From Verrucomicrobium sp. BvORR034 (lineage in GTDB: Bacteria; Verrucomicrobiota; Verrucomicrobiia; Verrucomicrobiales; Verrucomicrobiaceae), in the NCBI RefSeq assembly GCF_000739635.1, contig NZ_BATQ01000032.1, positions 1 to 48,311 on the forward strand: a DNA stretch of 48,311 nucleotides, read 5' to 3'. Numbering within the stretch: position 1 is the stretch's first letter; each line of letters opens with the position of its first letter. The notes beneath the pieces were generated by a model, which ran no database searches, had not been told where the DNA came from, and was given only the letters and a program-made list of their open reading frames with translations. Positions 18,687 to 25,764 of this stretch are shown here, piece by piece. A program made the position numbers and the translations under genes.

Positions 18687-18758
18687 GCTTGTGCAGCTCA
18701 GTGGTAGAGCACGTCCTTGGTAAGGACGAGGAAGCGGGTTCGAGCCCCGCCATAAGTC
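18687..18758 (+). tRNA. tRNA-Thr (GGT), structurally aberrant
   Basis: A cloverleaf can be drawn. The D arm is GCTC/GAGC, the anticodon arm CGTCC-TTGGTAA-GGACG with anticodon GGT (Thr), and the T arm GCGGG-TTCGAGC-CCCGC. The acceptor GCTTGTG pairs with CATAAGT using two wobble pairs. Two things are wrong: position 8 is C instead of the nearly invariant T, and the 3' side reads CATAAGTCCA, one base short of acceptor, discriminator and CCA. Adding a C after CATAAG would give a normal end. It is followed by an EF-Tu-like frame, the usual tRNA-Thr/tuf order, so it is probably a decayed duplicate. Confidence 0.6.
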
Positions 18759-18819
18759 CATCTGTCTGCGGAGTCAGCAACTGCCCGAAGTCTAACGCCT
18801 ACCTACCTCCCTATCCACC

Positions 18820-20118
18820 ATGGAAAAACAAGTCGTTAATAAGGCCGCCAGGAAACAGGCGGGCCCCACCGCCCGGAATGCCTGCATCAACCACGGCAAG
18901 ACCACGCTCTCCGCTGCGATCGTGAGGGTGCTTTCACAGCATGACGAGGTCTTGACCAAGAAGTATGATGAAATCGACGCTGCTCCTGAACCAGGAGAAC
19001 CTCACATCACCATGAGCGATGCCCATGAAGTGAGTGCTGCCGGCGAGCGTTGCGTCGTCTATGTCGTCCACCCTGAGCCCGCCGACTATGAGGAGCACAG
19101 GATGACCAGCCTCGGCAGGAGAGGCCAAGGAGATTCCGATGATGATGGACTCACTGATGCCTGCCTCGCGCGAGCAAAGGAGTATGATGAAATCGACGCT
19201 GCTCCGGGAGAAGGGGAGCAGGGCGTCATCCAGGGCGATGCCTGCGTGGTGTATGATATCGATGTGTGTTGCGTCGTCTATGCTGTTCACCCTGAGCCTG
19301 CCGACTATGAGGAAAACAGAATGACCAGCCTCGGCTGGAGGGAGGAGGGCGCTGTTTGTGATGGTGGCAGTCTCTGGCACCTGTTCCGGGAGTTCGCCCG
19401 GCGCGTTGTTGGCATCGGCAAGAGAGGCCAAGGAGACACAGATGGCGATGGTCTGCCTGATACGGCCCGAAGGGAGTGTGGACTCCTCGCGGAGGCTGTT
19501 GCTTGCGTCACCATGTCCCGGGCCGTCCCAGGTGTGGCAGAACGCAACGCGGAGGACTTAAAGGTCATGGACCCGGTGGACAGCTTGATGGCTCTTTCAG
19601 AGCGCCTCATGGATCCTGACATCCTGATGCCCGCGGAAGACGCGATCGCGATCGCAGATCGTGGAGCTGTTGGCCACGGCCGTGTCGAGCGCGGGATCCT
19701 CAAGGAGATGCCCTCCGTCCGAACCGTGTCCCCCAGCACCACCGTTACGGACATTGAAATGTTCCGCAAGCTTCTCGACGAAGGCCGCGTGGGTGACAAC
19801 GTGGGCCTCCTCCTCCGTGGTGTGAAAAAGATCGACGTGAGGCGAGGCCAGGCGGTCGTCAAGACCGGCGCAGGAAGGCCCCGGGGCAAGGTCAAAGGCG
19901 GCGGTGGTCGCCGCACCCGCTCCAAATGCCAGCAAGAACAGGCGGAGCTGTCGATCCTCGAGTTGGCGGCACGGAATGGCTGCGGCATGGTGCGTGTCGT
20001 CAACTCCCCGACGGACCTCCAAACGGAGCGACAGAAGCCTCCTTTCCTGGCAAGCGTCGCACGGACAGGCAGCCTGGCACCTTCTTTGAAGGTCCCTGCG
20101 ATCGACCTGGTCTGCTGA
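18820..20118 (+). CDS. Highly divergent EF-Tu-like protein (decayed tuf paralogue, probably not a GTPase)
   Basis: The 432-residue frame follows the EF-Tu order along its length. NHGKTTLSAAIVRVLS matches the P-loop helix (DHGKTTLTAAI), though its first Gly is lost. YDEIDAAP and HITM match switch I. HPEPADYEE stands where DCPGHADY should be. LMPAEDAIAIADRGAVGHGR and VERGI match domain II ([25 protein letters not shown]). EMFRKLLDEGRVGDNVGLLLRGV is very close to EF-Tu. The G4 NKxD motif is absent and domain III is barely recognisable. A 73-codon segment covering switch I to G3 is tandemly duplicated in frame. Loss of nucleotide-binding residues argues against translation factor activity. The open frame, with indels only in multiples of three, argues against simple decay. 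It follows a tRNA-Thr and precedes a strong terminator. Confidence 0.72.
   Translation: MEKQVVNKAARKQAGPTARNACINHGKTTLSAAIVRVLSQHDEVLTKKYDEIDAAPEPGEPHITMSDAHEVSAAGERCVVYVVHPEPADYEEHRMTSLGRRGQGDSDDDGLTDACLARAKEYDEIDAAPGEGEQGVIQGDACVVYDIDVCCVVYAVHPEPADYEENRMTSLGWREEGAVCDGGSLWHLFREFARRVVGIGKRGQGDTDGDGLPDTARRECGLLAEAVACVTMSRAVPGVAERNAEDLKVMDPVDSLMALSERLMDPDILMPAEDAIAIADRGAVGHGRVERGILKEMPSVRTVSPSTTVTDIEMFRKLLDEGRVGDNVGLLLRGVKKIDVRRGQAVVKTGAGRPRGKVKGGGGRRTRSKCQQEQAELSILELAARNGCGMVRVVNSPTDLQTERQKPPFLASVARTGSLAPSLKVPAIDLVC
18961..19335 (+). repeat. In-frame tandem duplication inside the EF-Tu-like gene (219-base period)
   Basis: TATGATGAAATCGACGCTGC occurs at 18964 and 19183. TGCGTCGTCTATG with its following GCCGACTATGAGGA segment occurs from 19051 and again from 19270. 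Both offsets are 219 bases (73 codons). Copies run about 18961-19116 and 19180-19335. After the repeat, copy one lacks 84 bases (28 codons) present in copy two before both reach AGAGGCCAAGGAGA (19120 and 19423). Confidence 0.85.
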
Positions 20119-20213
20119 TGCGTTCTGCAGGTTGACACGCGCCGGTGGCGGCAGGCCATCAGTGAGTGACAACTCGAACCTCACGCGATCACTGCGTCAG
20201 ACGTGAACACTCA

Positions 20214-20250
20214 ATGCCCGCTGGCCCATGACAAGGCCAGCGGGCATTTT
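20214..20250 (+). terminator. Rho-independent terminator after the EF-Tu-like gene
   Basis: A perfect 13-bp stem (ATGCCCGCTGGCC at 20214-20226 pairing with 20235-20247) with an 8-base loop is followed by TTTTGTT. It would end the tRNA-Thr/EF-Tu-like transcript and supports the view that this unit was once a normal operon. Confidence 0.85.
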
Positions 20251-20343
20251 GTTCCGCTTGGTGCCGGAAATAATTTGCCTGAAAAATGGCTTCCAGGCCG
20301 GTGCCGGCACAGAAAATAAGGGGGGCAGCAGCTTGGGTGCATT

Positions 20344-20358
20344 GGGTGTAAAACACCC
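20344..20358 (+). promoter_or_regulatory. Small hairpin immediately before the 58-residue ORF
   Basis: GGGTGT, AAA, ACACCC forms a perfect 6-bp stem whose 3' arm ends 2 bases before the ATG at 20361. It occupies the position of a ribosome-binding site and could limit translation. There is no T-run, so it is not a terminator. Confidence 0.35.
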
Positions 20359-20360
20359 TC

Positions 20361-20537
20361 ATGAAACTAAAGCACCTGCATTCAGTGTTGTACTTTGTCA
20401 TGGCAGTCTCTCATGTGGGCGACATCATTCTTGCCGTGAGTTACCTGGGGTTGTCTGTTATTTGTTTGTGTGAGATTCACCACGACGGTGCCAATCGTGA
20501 TGAATCGAACGAGGTGAACGCTCACGAGGAGGATTAA
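20361..20537 (+). CDS. Putative small membrane protein (58 residues)
   Basis: The ORF starts MKLKHLHSVLYFVMAV and has a hydrophobic span over residues about 9-41, which suits one or two TM helices. It ends in a charged tail (about 15 residues rich in Asp, Glu and Asn). No family is recognised. There is no Shine-Dalgarno site; instead a perfect hairpin sits just before the ATG. Support comes from the ordered architecture: basic N-terminus, hydrophobic core, acidic tail. A chance ORF cannot be excluded. Confidence 0.4.
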   Translation: MKLKHLHSVLYFVMAVSHVGDIILAVSYLGLSVICLCEIHHDGANRDESNEVNAHEED

Positions 20538-20601
20538 CAGGGGCGGTGGAAACGAGTGAACGTGCGCCGCCGGAAGCCGAGGTGGGGCTTGGGGACTGCG
20601 G

Positions 20602-21783
20602 TCAGGATTTTGAAGCGCGGCGGTTCAGGAAATCGAGAAAGAGCATCCAACCGACAAGGAATGCCATCACAATGTTGAACGATGGCGAGAAGTCTGCCAC
20701 CCATTTGAGGCCTCCCAGCATGCCCTGGCCTTCGTACTTCGCATCCAGGTGGAAGCCGAGTGCATTGCCGATACTGAGAATGGAGAGGCCAGTGACCGCC
20801 AACCTTCGGTGAAAGAGTTGCGGATCCCACTTCATAAAAATGAGCGTGAGGACCGCGAATACTGCGATGGCGTAGCGCAGCCATTGCCATGGCGTGTACC
20901 AGGCAGTGAGGATCAGAGCGGTGCCACCGGCGGCCAGGATGACCGACCAGAGCCACCAGGGCATCCCCACAGGGGCGGGGTTCGTGGAGCTTGCTTCCTC
21001 CGCTGGGTCAGGGGCAGGAGCAGGTGAAGTTGAGGTTGCCGGGGGGCGGGCATGGTCAGCATGGCGCTCTTCACGATGCCGCTCCCACTCTCCCAAGTCC
21101 TGGCGCCGACGGGCAGGAGCGATGCCGTTGAGCAACTGGGACAGGGGCACGTCGCCGACGTCCTCGATGTAGACTTCGGTCTTGCCGTCGCGCTCCATTT
21201 GAAGGAGTTTGCGGTAGGGCTCCCTCTTGCCGGGGTTTCCGGGTACGGGCACGAACTCCTGGGCGCCGAGTTTTTCCGAGAACCCTTCGTGGATGGAGTC
21301 GAGCACCTCACGGATCACCTCCAGAAAGCTGCGGAGGCTGGCTTCAGGCCCCATCACCTGGATCTCCAGCACGTGGTCCTCAAGGTCGGCTTTGACGCGG
21401 GCCTGGCAACCTTCCCTCTCCAGGATGGCGCCGTAGCGCCACGCAGAGTTGGGCTTGATATGGCGGTGCATGGCGACGATGAACCGGCTCACGACGGCCT
21501 GGGGCAGCACGGTGTACTTGTAGATGAAGGCGAGGGAGTTCGACCATTGTCCCCGGTAGCCCTCCTCCTTCTGCAGGAGGTCGGGAATCAACATGCCGGG
21601 TTCCTTGTGCCCGGGAGCCTCAAATTCGAAGCCGAGCTGGAACCGCTTCATCATCTCCCAGATAAAAGACTCATGCTGTACGTACTTGTAGCCGTCAACC
21701 TTCTTGAGGACCTCCACGAAGTACGGGTACTCCAGCAGTCCGTGCCGTTGATTGAGCGGATGGTCATTCAGCAGCCGGTACAC
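20602..21783 (-). CDS. Roco pseudogene fragment: COR C-terminal part and TM helices
   Basis: The 393-codon frame opens at a GTG inside the COR domain (VYRLLNDHP). It continues through the COR C-terminal lobe, a proline/alanine-rich linker and four hydrophobic segments beginning at WWLWSVILAAGGTALILT, and ends RRASKS. The missing upstream part lies in the next frame, so this is not an independent gene. Confidence 0.6.
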   Translation of the reverse strand: MYRLLNDHPLNQRHGLLEYPYFVEVLKKVDGYKYVQHESFIWEMMKRFQLGFEFEAPGHKEPGMLIPDLLQKEEGYRGQWSNSLAFIYKYTVLPQAVVSRFIVAMHRHIKPNSAWRYGAILEREGCQARVKADLEDHVLEIQVMGPEASLRSFLEVIREVLDSIHEGFSEKLGAQEFVPVPGNPGKREPYRKLLQMERDGKTEVYIEDVGDVPLSQLLNGIAPARRRQDLGEWERHREERHADHARPPATSTSPAPAPDPAEEASSTNPAPVGMPWWLWSVILAAGGTALILTAWYTPWQWLRYAIAVFAVLTLIFMKWDPQLFHRRLAVTGLSILSIGNALGFHLDAKYEGQGMLGGLKWVADFSPSFNIVMAFLVGWMLFLDFLNRRASKS

Positions 21784-22388
21784 CGCAGCGGTGTGACCCA
21801 GCCAGGATCCAGCACATGCGTATCCTTCATCAGGGCATGATCGCCAAAGTGGAGCACCAACCCAAGGTCATGCAGGAAGTGGAGGAGAAACTTGCGGTCC
21901 TCCTCCGCCACCTCACAGGTGCCACAAGCTCGCTCGAACTGTGCTTCCGTGAGGACATCGCGCTTGTCGTGCTCCAGCTTCGTTTTAAGGTTCAGCCATT
22001 CGGGGCGGAACGGGGTGTCCACATGGGCTACATTCTCCGCGACGGTGCGTCCGATGAGGGTGCGCAGTTCATCTAGGCCCTGCCGCTTGTCCTCGCGGGT
22101 GGTCTTGTCTTCGAAGCAGGATACCAGCCTGGCGTAGTGTTTGACCTGGGGGTACTTTTCCTTAAGCCCGTGCCAGTTGAGCTGCATGGGCTGCTGGTCG
22201 CACTTGTTGCAGACGATGATGACGGGCGAGTTGCCGCCGAAGCTCTGGATGAGCTTGAGCCAGTACTGTTCCTCGTTCGCATAGAGATCAAGGTACTGTA
22301 GGAGGGGGAGTTTGGTGAGGGTCTCGGGCAGGTGCTTGAGAGCGTTGCGGTACAATTTCAGATTCCGGAGCTTCTTCAAAATCGCCAA
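21768..22388 (-). CDS. Roco pseudogene fragment: last LRR, Roc second half, start of COR
   Basis: The frame begins inside a leucine-rich repeat (LRNLKLYRNALKHLP). It passes straight into the Roc segment SPVIIVCNKCDQ and the COR start, and reaches DPGWVT before going out of frame. About 120 residues expected between the LRR and NEEQYW, including GxxxxGKT and the switch regions, are absent. The estimate comes from the usual Roc layout. Confidence 0.6.
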   Translation of the reverse strand: MAILKKLRNLKLYRNALKHLPETLTKLPLLQYLDLYANEEQYWLKLIQSFGGNSPVIIVCNKCDQQPMQLNWHGLKEKYPQVKHYARLVSCFEDKTTREDKRQGLDELRTLIGRTVAENVAHVDTPFRPEWLNLKTKLEHDKRDVLTEAQFERACGTCEVAEEDRKFLLHFLHDLGLVLHFGDHALMKDTHVLDPGWVTPLRCTGC

Positions 22389-23763
22389 TCCAGTCCGGCA
22401 GTCTTTTCAGCTCGTTGTTGTCGAGGTCGAGCGTCTCCAGGTTGACCAAGTTTCTTAACGATTCGGGCACCGTGTCGAAGTGGCTGTTGCGCAGGCTCAG
22501 ATGCTCCAATCCGGTCAACTGGTTAAACCAAGGCGGCAGATCGCATCCACGCATGGAGGTGAATGCCAGGGATCGCAGCCTGGGGAGAGCTTTGATTGAA
22601 ACGGGAAGCGTCCCTAGAGGATTTTGTGTTGCATCGAGTGACCGTAGTTTTCGGAGGTCGCCCATGCTATCCGGCAATTGACCGAGTTTATTGAAGCTGA
22701 CATCCAGATCTCTGAGTTGGGGCAAATCAGACAGCCACGACGGTAGCGATGACAAACTGTTCCCAAACACAGAGAGCTCCCGAAGGTGCGATAGATGCCG
22801 GATCTCTGATGGCAGCTCATGCAGATTGTTGTTTTCAAGACGGAGGCTTGTAAGAAGGGGGAGCTCACCCAGCTCCTCTGGAACGGACCCCAATCTCAAG
22901 TCAGCATGGTTCAGGTGCTGTAGTTTTTTGAGCTGGCCAATTTTTGGGGACAATGAAACGGCACCGGCATTGGAGAGATCCAGCTGGCGAAGTTGATGGA
23001 GATCCCAAATCCAGGCTGGAAGTGAGCTGAGCCTGTTCATGGAGAGGTCGAGCTCTTGCAGTTGGGTGAACTCGCTCATCCATTTTGGCAGGGCTTTCAG
23101 GTCATTGTGCCCCAGGGAAAGGCGCTTCATTTTGACGAAGGCGGCGTATTCATCGGGGATCTCCTCCAGGTTGCATCCATATAGATCCAGCTCTTGAAGG
23201 TGACGACATTCAACGAGCCAGTCGGGGGGACGCAGCCGGTTGCAGTGCCTCAATTTCAATGACTGCAAGCGGGGTAGATGACAAAGCCAGCGTGGAAGAT
23301 TTTGCAAACTGGGACTGCGAAGGCCCAGCTCTACCAAATGGGTGCATGTATCGATCCAATCTGGCGGCTTATGGTCGATCAAGTTGTTGGTTCCAATATG
23401 GAGCTTTGTGAACCGATCGAAATTCTGCAGCCATTCTGGAAACCTCAGGAAGCGATGGCTCGTGAGGTCGAGCTCTTCCAGTTGAGTGAACTGTTGCATC
23501 CACTGGGGAAGCTCCATGAGACGGTTGAAGCCTGCGTTGAGGCGCTTCAACCGGCCAGCCGAGCACACCCATTCCGGGATTCTCGGGAGGGAGTTGCGGC
23601 TGATGTCGAGAGACCGCAATTCTGGCAGGCCACCGACAAGCACTGGCATCTTGCCGAATCGGTTGTCAGCCAGGGACAGTGTATGGAGATGGGTCAGATT
23701 CTCCCGTTTGGCCACTGGATTGTACTCCAGATCAAGCTCTCTCAGGTGGGGGATGTCTCCCAC
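22288..23763 (-). CDS. Roco pseudogene fragment: leucine-rich repeat domain
   Basis: The 491-codon frame consists almost entirely of about 20 leucine-rich repeats of roughly 23 residues with the bacterial LP-type consensus (LxxLDLSxNxLxxLPxxI). The frame is open further upstream to the TGA at 23835, and translation before codon 1 still reads as LRR (ELPQLESLKLKRN), so the ATG at 23763 is not the original start. After GDFEE it leaves the LRR frame. Confidence 0.65.
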   Translation of the reverse strand: MGDIPHLRELDLEYNPVAKRENLTHLHTLSLADNRFGKMPVLVGGLPELRSLDISRNSLPRIPEWVCSAGRLKRLNAGFNRLMELPQWMQQFTQLEELDLTSHRFLRFPEWLQNFDRFTKLHIGTNNLIDHKPPDWIDTCTHLVELGLRSPSLQNLPRWLCHLPRLQSLKLRHCNRLRPPDWLVECRHLQELDLYGCNLEEIPDEYAAFVKMKRLSLGHNDLKALPKWMSEFTQLQELDLSMNRLSSLPAWIWDLHQLRQLDLSNAGAVSLSPKIGQLKKLQHLNHADLRLGSVPEELGELPLLTSLRLENNNLHELPSEIRHLSHLRELSVFGNSLSSLPSWLSDLPQLRDLDVSFNKLGQLPDSMGDLRKLRSLDATQNPLGTLPVSIKALPRLRSLAFTSMRGCDLPPWFNQLTGLEHLSLRNSHFDTVPESLRNLVNLETLDLDNNELKRLPDWIGDFEEAPESEIVPQRSQAPARDPHQTPPPTVP

Positions 23764-23832
23764 CCAGCCTGATACATGCTCGATATGATTCCGCTTTAGT
23801 TTGAGTGACTCAAGCTGAGGAAGTTCTGAGAG

Positions 23833-24054
23833 TCATCTCGGCAGGGTGGACAACCGGTTGCCGCCGAGATTGAGCCAGCGCAGGTTTTTGCATTCAAGAA
23901 GCCATTCTGGGGTGTGGGGAAGATTGCAGTCGGATAGATCGATGGATTCAGCCTGATAAATGGGCTCCATGTCCCTTGGAAGATTATCAGGATCAACTTC
24001 GAATGGAGCGTTCGCGTTTGTGCTATCGGAAGGGATGAGGAATGCGCTGGACAT
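23833..24054 (-). CDS. Roco pseudogene fragment: N-terminus and first LRRs, ended by TGA
   Basis: This is a 73-residue frame from ATG 24054 (MSSAFLIPS...) with two LRR-like units ending GGNRLSTLPR, then TGA. Reading through the TGA continues the LRR pattern without any frame change, so the stop is a nonsense change rather than a gene end. The frame is open above 24054, but the residues there look non-coding. Confidence 0.55.
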   Translation of the reverse strand: MSSAFLIPSDSTNANAPFEVDPDNLPRDMEPIYQAESIDLSDCNLPHTPEWLLECKNLRWLNLGGNRLSTLPR

Positions 24055-24327
24055 GATGAAGGGGAGCGGGAAGGAGCAAGGGCTGGGCCAGTTTCTCCAT
24101 GGGGCGTGGTAAATTAAGGTTGGATCTGCCGACGGCGTCGCTGCCCTGGGGAGCTCATCTGGTTTCAGATGGGTGGGCCCAGCTGACACGTGGTGCCGGA
24201 TGTCACCGCTTCGGAATAGGAGGGGGCTGCCAACAGGGGAGCCGGCCTTGGGGCGGCGCGATGCTGCGAGCAGGGGCGCGATGGTTTCCAAGATCGGCGC
24301 AATCGATCCTGGTTCGCGAGGTCTTCG

Positions 24328-25643
24328 ATGACTCTTTGGAGTGCCCACCCGTCGATGCGCATGAACCCTCCCAATCAAAGAGCTATTGGAACTGAGTTGT
24401 CAGAGTTGAACGGTCCTGAGACGCATGCGTTGGCTGCTCCCCTAGCGCAGCCTGGTGGGGAAGCGCCGGCCAAGGTGGGCCGGTTCGTCGCTTACTGGCG
24501 CAAGGTGGGTGGCGGCTCCCTGGTGATCAGCTTGCTCATCCACGCGGGGATCATCATCGCCGCTTACTTCATTGTGAAGAGCGTGATCATCGAGCCGAAG
24601 GTGGACTTCCTGCCGGGTGGAGGCTCGAAGTGGGGCAACGATGCGTCCCAAGAACTGAAGCAGAAGGTCAATAGCAAGAAGAACAACCTTCACAAGAAGG
24701 TGCCTCTGCAACGGCTGGTCAGCACCTCCATGAATGCTGCGATCGCCCTGCCGGACATGCCGTTGGAGGATCTGGACCTTCCAGACATGAGCAGCCTGTC
24801 GGGCGGGGGCGCGATGAGTGGGGGCGGCTTTGGCTCAGGTGGTTTCGGGGGAGGGTCGGGAGGCGGGGCTGGCATGGGTTCTATGAAAGGGGTCATGCTT
24901 CGCACGGTCTTTGGCAGTGTGGGGAAGGGGGAGGGCCTGGTGGGCACTTTCTATGACTTCAAGCGGGAGCAGAATGGCGAGGCTGTTGGCATTGATCGCG
25001 CCGCCTACGTGGAGATCATCCGGAACTTTGCCAAGGGGAACCGTTGGGAGCCTCCGCACAGCGGCAAGTATTTCGTCTCGGACACGAGCTGTATGCAAAG
25101 ATCCTGATGTTCAAAGGCATCCCTGATGTCGAGGCGGGGAAGGCCTTTCAAGCCCCTGGCACGGGCCCGGGCAAGTGGCTGGTCCACTACACGGGGGAAG
25201 TGCAGGTGGCGACCCCGGGTTCTTACCGGCTGGTTGGGTGGGGGGACAACTGTTTGATCATCGGCATCAATGGCAAGGTGGTTTTGGACGCCTCTGACAA
25301 GGGGTACACCGGGGAGAAACGCGAGAGCCTTGGCCTCATCAATGTGCCCGGCAAACCCAGTGCAGCCGTCTTTGCGGGAGATTACTTCAAATTAGGCGTG
25401 GGCCAGCGCATCCGTGTGGATGTGCTCATCGGTGATGAGGGCGGCATCTTCTCTGCGGGCGCTCTTTTGCAGAAGGAGGGTTCGGAACTGGAACGAGGGG
25501 AGGGCGGCCTGCCTGACCTGCCGGCATTCATTGTGGCACCGCTGGACCGCGCGGATGAGGCGCTCTTCGACTTTGTCCCCGCCAAGAATCTCAAGGGTGG
25601 CCTCTTTCAAATGAAGAAGAGCCTGTTCGACAAGGGGATGTGA
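24328..25643 (+). pseudogene. Membrane-anchored PA14-like domain protein, frameshifted
   Basis: The first frame (24328-25107) starts at an ATG 7 bases after GAGG. It has a cytoplasmic stretch, one TM helix (LVISLLIHAGIIIAAYFIV), a Gly-rich linker and the start of a PA14-like domain (GLVGTFYDFKRE). Near 25083-25087 the meaning passes to the frame 25044-25643, from ELYAKILMFKG through WLVHYTGEV, GSYRLVGWGDNCLIIGINGKVVLDAS and on to the end. One missing base explains the break. PA14 beta-barrels usually bind carbohydrate or serve as structural modules outside the membrane. The gene diverges from the Roco relic. The repaired product would be about 438 residues. Confidence 0.72.
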
Positions 25644-25692
25644 TGGAGGGGCGGGTGAGGGGGAGGTCTTCAGGGGTGGGGGGAAATTCTAG

Positions 25693-25723
25693 TTTGACCA
25701 CAGAGGCACAGAGAGCGCAGAGG
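25693..25723. repeat. CACAGAG-type dispersed intergenic element
   Basis: The core reads ACCACAGAGGCACAGAG then AGCGCAGAGG. Sequences of this type recur between genes in many environmental bacterial genomes, from general knowledge. Only one copy is in this window. Confidence 0.45.
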
Positions 25724-25732
25724 GGTGGTGGG

Positions 25733-25764
25733 GTGGTGGAGTGGTGGAGTGGTGGAGTGGTGGA
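25733..25764. repeat. Tandem repeat (GTGGTGGA)x4
   Basis: Four perfect 8-base units are preceded by an imperfect GGTGG-rich unit at 25723-25732. It lies 90 bases after the PA14-like gene in non-coding DNA. Confidence 0.85.

Larger units (their letters stand above)
20602..24054 (-). pseudogene. Roco-type protein (LRR-Roc-COR-TM) pseudogene with four lesions
   Basis: Read from 24054 down, the order is a short N-terminal segment, about 20 leucine-rich repeats, the second half of a Roc GTPase domain, a COR-like domain and C-terminal TM helices. The four lesions are a TGA at 23835-23833; a frame change near 22371-22380 within the last LRRs; a deletion joining the final LRR (LLQYLDLY) directly to NEEQYWLKLIQSFGG, which removes the Roc P-loop and switch regions; and a frame change near 21786-21794 after DPGWVT. 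The surviving G4 motif is NKCD. Roco proteins are GTP-regulated scaffolds, and a bacterial version with membrane helices may have been a sensor. Without a P-loop it could not bind GTP even if the frames were repaired. Confidence 0.85.

Noticed and set aside
18820-20118. Calling this gene a working tuf
   Set aside because: The first Gly of the P-loop, the PGH of G3 and NKxD are lost, and domain III is barely recognisable.
20228-20473. Plus-strand 81-codon frame after the terminator
   Set aside because: It begins inside the terminator hairpin and overlaps the better 58-residue ORF in another frame.
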